Shown piece by piece: positions 60,308 through 64,000 of a stretch of 64,000 nt of DNA. Location of the stretch: positions 1,550,001 to 1,614,000 of the forward strand of contig PZJY01000011.1 of assembly GCA_031472005.1 (NCBI GenBank), given 5' to 3'. Below the pieces are notes generated by a model. The model had not been told where the DNA came from. It saw only the letters and a list, made by a program, of their open reading frames with translations, and did no database searches. This stretch comes from Tetracladium setigerum. Lineage: Eukaryota > Ascomycota > Leotiomycetes > Helotiales. The translations under genes and the position numbers were made by a program. The first letter of the stretch is position 1, and each line of letters opens with the position of its first letter.

Positions 60308-62276
60308 TGAGGGCGAAAAGTGTTTGTAATTTGTATACTTTGTCTGATTCAGTCTTCCCATTTGATTATAATTATACCCAAGTCGAACAAACCGAATCAT
60401 TCTGTCAATCTAATAACGCATCTGGTTTCGTACCTGTTTTCTCTACTGAGCTATTGAGCTATTGGGCTATTGGGCTATTGAATTCGTTTTGGTCCACTAA
60501 AGACGGCTTCAACAGATCGAGTGGTGATTTTCATCTGAGAAGCAAGAAAATTCTAGAGCAAGTCTAGAACAGCAACCGATGCATTCGTGCAACTTAGACA
60601 GTCCAGGTACTTTGAATTCGATTCACACCAGCGAAAACTACCTCCACTTGCTGTTACACCAGGGTTTCGGTGCCACAGTAAGGTAGCTCTAATTCTCCAC
60701 CATGTCATACACAACATTCTAAACGGATATTCTGTAGGGCTTCCTTAGATTCGCTCTTCAATATGCAATTAATATGATCATATAAAGTCATAAATTTAAT
60801 ATGCTAAAATTCTTATTTTGTTCGTTCACGGTTCAAGAAACGAAAATGGAAAAGTATTTGCTCTTCTTCCGTTCAACGTTGACAAGATGGGTTGCTGTCA
60901 TAAATTGTAGAATCGGATTTGCAATTTCAACACTACCCTGGAATCTTTCTTTGCCAAAAAAAAAAAAACTTTCCAGATTCACAATTCAGCTGATTGCAAG
61001 TTGTGCTTATATTGCATACACATGTTTCCATTTTTGTAATCGTCCTGGTGGAGGTAACATCAGCATCGACACTTAAAAATATCACATTTGCAAAGTTACA
61101 CAATTAAAGAAGCATTCTCAAAATTACAACGACATTACTTTCGACTAGTTTAAACACAATCACTCCGATGTGTATGGAATGCTATGAATTTAACCTACGT
61201 TTCGTTACGAGCTGCCTCGGGTTACTTCTTTTGTTAAGATGAGTTCAAGTTTCTTAGTAAAGTTATCGGAGTTTTAGCAGAGTTATGGGGTAACTTATTC
61301 TGACAAGGGAAGGCTTACGGATATGTGTCATTGCATTACGAATACCCTTCTTGCTGTGGCCGGAAGTGGTTTTGAAGTTAATGTGCTTGGCTTTGCTAGC
61401 ATCTTGCTAGAAGGATGACAGACAGGTTGATGAACATTGGATGAGTAGAAGAGCTTAATGTCTTTGTGCTGCAAGAGAGGTTTTTGTGATTGTGTATCTA
61501 TTTACTTAATTATACAACAAAACTCATCACAAAGTCACACATTTGAAATAGCGAAGCTCAAATCTGCAAAGTATCCCACAAACAACTGGCCAAAGACGTG
61601 TGTACGTTCTGGATTGACTTGCCAGATTGAATTCCTTCTAAGTATATAATAAGTATGAGATAGTGGCCTAGAGTTCGTAACAACGAGAACGGGGTTGAGG
61701 TAACGGTTCCTACTTCCACGTGGAATAAATCATGGGGTTCTTTGATGACATAAAGGCACTGTGGGCAAAAATTAAATATATACCTGGAAATAGTAGTCTT
61801 TGAGAGCCTTCTTATCTTCTCCAAGCTCCGCAATAGATCTAACAGAGAGACAGGTTTTATATCATTAAACAGAGCTAGGTCTTTGGCAATTCTTTAATTT
61901 AATCGTCGGTTAAGGTATCAGAGAGCTCCAAACTATCCGGGCCGGTAGTCCCCGTCTACGCCGCTCCCTCACGTAGATTATGTGAGTGAGCTAAAACGAC
62001 CATGCAAGTTCCCAAGAAGTTGGAAGATGGGTTTTTGATATTCGACTTGCCAAGTAACGGGTACGAGTTACGTACATAAGCAGTACGCACACCATTTATA
62101 GTGACTCACTGAGATCAACGGATCTTCGAACTTTAGTAAATCACTGTACTCGGTACTTTTGTTCGTAATACTTTGAATAGATAAAATCTAACTTCGACTG
62201 CCAGTAGCAGCAACACTTCCTCGGCACTTTCCTTTCCACATTAATAAATCATCACCAAACCACAACCACAAAAGCC
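60308..62276. other. Gene-poor stretch
   Basis: A/T-rich. Contains a short gctattg(g) tandem repeat at 60449-60482 (about four units). No gene recognised; the last few hundred bases are the promoter of the GNAT gene. Confidence 0.5.
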
Positions 62277-63023
62277 ATGTCATCAGTCAAAATTTCCCCC
62301 CTCTCAGTCGAGGACCTCGAAGTCTTAGTCCCAGCACAATTCAAAGCCTTCCACCCCATCGACAAAGTCCACATGCTCATCTACCCCGCCCCAGACCACC
62401 CAATCCCGTCATCAATCATTCAAAAAGCCATCACCCGTCAAACCAACGCGTTTAAATCCGGTGTAGAAAAGGGGAATCTGGAATGGATGAAAGCCACAAT
62501 CACCACTGAAACCGGCGTCGAAAAAGCAGTTGGAGGCGCGAAGTGGTATTCTTATCCCACCAAGGACGAGATCACATACAACAGCAGCAACGACAATACC
62601 AACAACAATGAAAAACCATATGAAAGATGGGCAGACGACCCAAATCCCGCTCCCTGGGTCTCACCCAGCTTAGACCCAAACCGACCAAATCGCGGGCCGG
62701 TAGGTGTTGACGACCCTGAATACGTCGCCAAAGCAATGATAGCTATGAACGACTACCGCAAAAAGCATTTCCTGGGCGATGGCATGTTGCTGGATTTATT
62801 GTTTGTGGATCCTGAGGTACAAGGGCTGGGTGTGGGGAGGAAACTGGTGGAGTGGGGTGTGAAGAGGGCAGATGAAAGGGGAGTGAAGATTTGGGTCGAG
62901 GCCAGCTTTTTTGCGAGGGGAATGTATGAGAAGTGTGGGTTTGTGGCTGTGGAGGATGTTTTGATTGGGGAGGGGGAGGGGGTTGGGTATGTGTTTATGG
63001 TTAGAGAGGCGAGGAAGGTGTAA
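62277..63023 (+). CDS. GNAT family N-acetyltransferase (248 aa)
   Basis: Acetyl-CoA-dependent acyltransferase of the GNAT fold; the substrate cannot be read from sequence. Single exon, 248 residues, start at the first ATG after a pyrimidine- and A-rich leader (CAAAAGCC ATG). Beta/alpha elements in order: ISPLSVEDLEVLVPAQFKAF (strand 1/helix 1), VGGAKWYSY, then motif A LLFVDPEVQGLGVGRKLVEW (residues about 172-193) with the QGLGVG acetyl-CoA pyrophosphate loop, followed by RGVKIWVEASFFARGMYEKC and GFVAVED of motif B. A Thr/Asn-rich insert (residues 103-112) separates the halves. Not part of a visible pathway cluster. Confidence 0.92.
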   Translation: MSSVKISPLSVEDLEVLVPAQFKAFHPIDKVHMLIYPAPDHPIPSSIIQKAITRQTNAFKSGVEKGNLEWMKATITTETGVEKAVGGAKWYSYPTKDEITYNSSNDNTNNNEKPYERWADDPNPAPWVSPSLDPNRPNRGPVGVDDPEYVAKAMIAMNDYRKKHFLGDGMLLDLLFVDPEVQGLGVGRKLVEWGVKRADERGVKIWVEASFFARGMYEKCGFVAVEDVLIGEGEGVGYVFMVREARKV

Positions 63024-64000
63024 ATAGATGGAGAGGTTGAGCTGGCGTGGTTGGGGGGATTTCTTTTGGCGAGAGCATTAAATATGAGATGACTCCTATG
63101 GTTTTTACACAGAATCCTTTAAGAGAAACCACTTCACTTGGATGTAAGGCGTAGACTTGATGCCGAGGAAGGATGCTAGCTTCTGCCTACTTGTCACAGT
63201 CTTGCATGACTGTGTTGTGTAATGGGCTCAACTGACGGCACAGGTAGAATGTCACTCAAAGTATCAAACATAAGAACTTGAAAAGTGGTTTGCAGGCATT
63301 TGCATTGTCAGGCATCAAAAGCAGCAGTCTGGCAAAGGATCTATCTAGTAACGTTGCCAGCCAACAAACCCCTCCTCTCTCCCTTATAATAATTCGTTTA
63401 TTTTTCCACTCTGGATTTTCTGAGGCGCATCTCATTCGTGTGACCGGCCCCCTTAGTCATCGAAGGGGGCAATCAAAAGGACATTCCATAACTCCAGTTC
63501 GTAATCATCCGTACCATGATATGAACCACGCCCACCCATTCAAAAAAAAGAAAAGCAAATGGCCACGACCATTGCATTGCCATCCATCCGTTCATGAAAT
63601 TCATTTCGCTCCGCCCAAACAACCAGCAATGAAATTCCAGATTCGTGCAGAAAAGCAGAGAGCGAAAACAATCTCGCATCTTTTGGAATCAGAATCCCGT
63701 CCGCAAATGATGTTGATGATACAAGTGAAGAAAGAAAAAGAAAAAGGCAAAAAACTGATACACACGCCTTGTAGTCAAGCCCCATTTCCGAAACCAATCA
63801 TTCTCATCAAGCACTGTAGATGCCTCAAGATTGACGGTATGGCCAAAGGCAGGAAGCTGCATCTTTTCAACTCCAAGCTGCAAAATGTCCGAAATAGCAA
63901 ATTCGTAGAAGAAGCTTTTGGTACAAGCAAAAGAAAAAGCCAGAGCTTGTTCCGTGGAGTGACAAGATGGCGAGCTTATTGACCAGAATTCTGAGTATCA
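63024..64000. other. Right edge, no supported gene
   Basis: Both strands have overlapping open frames from 63.28 to 63.98 kb. A minus-strand frame entering from near the window edge (about 63995-63690) looks somewhat protein-like (AISDILQLGVEKMQLPAFGH, then NDWFRKWGLTTR). It could be the last exon of a gene beyond the window, but there is no family match to settle it. Confidence 0.35.

Overview
This window comes from the nuclear genome of a filamentous ascomycete (Pezizomycotina). The evidence is genes on both strands broken by short GT-AG introns (mostly about 45-90 nt), a mitochondrial Hsp60 and a 78-kDa complex I subunit with presequences, a Byr4-type septation regulator, small Myb-like proteins of a kind common in filamentous ascomycetes, and small secreted cysteine-containing proteins. 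The style of the proteins suggests Leotiomycetes (Helotiales), but that is inference. No virus, CRISPR array, rRNA or convincing tRNA was seen.

Left part (1-8 kb): mostly non-coding. It holds a decayed 143-bp duplication at the edge and one easily missed three-exon gene on the minus strand (1241-1812). Then come cofilin (8052-9080) and mitochondrial Hsp60 (9774-11727), both minus, and an F-box-type gene (12481-13980, minus). From 14 to 18 kb there is no gene; 14.76-15.78 kb is an old, degenerate tandem array of about 190-260 bp units. A nuclear-looking protein of unknown function occupies 18337-20955 (minus).

Middle (21-43 kb): gene-poor stretches separate a secreted four-cysteine protein (25818-26626), three small Myb-like, chromatin-type proteins on the same strand (28.1-29.1, 30.1-32.0 and 36.7-37.4 kb), a formate/nitrite-type channel (34600-35902), a dead RNase H-like gene (38.7-39.45 kb) and a secreted six-cysteine protein (40067-40942).

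Right part (43-63 kb): dense housekeeping genes. These are Byr4 (septation GAP scaffold), an XRCC4/Lif1-like end-joining factor, an aldo-keto reductase, SelO/Fmp40 (protein AMPylase), the complex I 75/78-kDa subunit, the Erd2 HDEL receptor, a ubiquitin-like/WLM metalloprotease and a GNAT acetyltransferase. Byr4/XRCC4, reductase/SelO and Erd2/WLM are divergent pairs that share promoter regions.

A recurring oddity: six otherwise well-conserved genes each lose frame by exactly one base, five of them at runs of five or six G/C. In every case one added base makes all exon phases agree. This looks like a base-calling or assembly artefact rather than six pseudogenes, and the affected ends are given for both readings. 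In contrast, the RNase H-like locus carries several frame breaks, an in-frame stop and lost catalytic residues, and is a true pseudogene.
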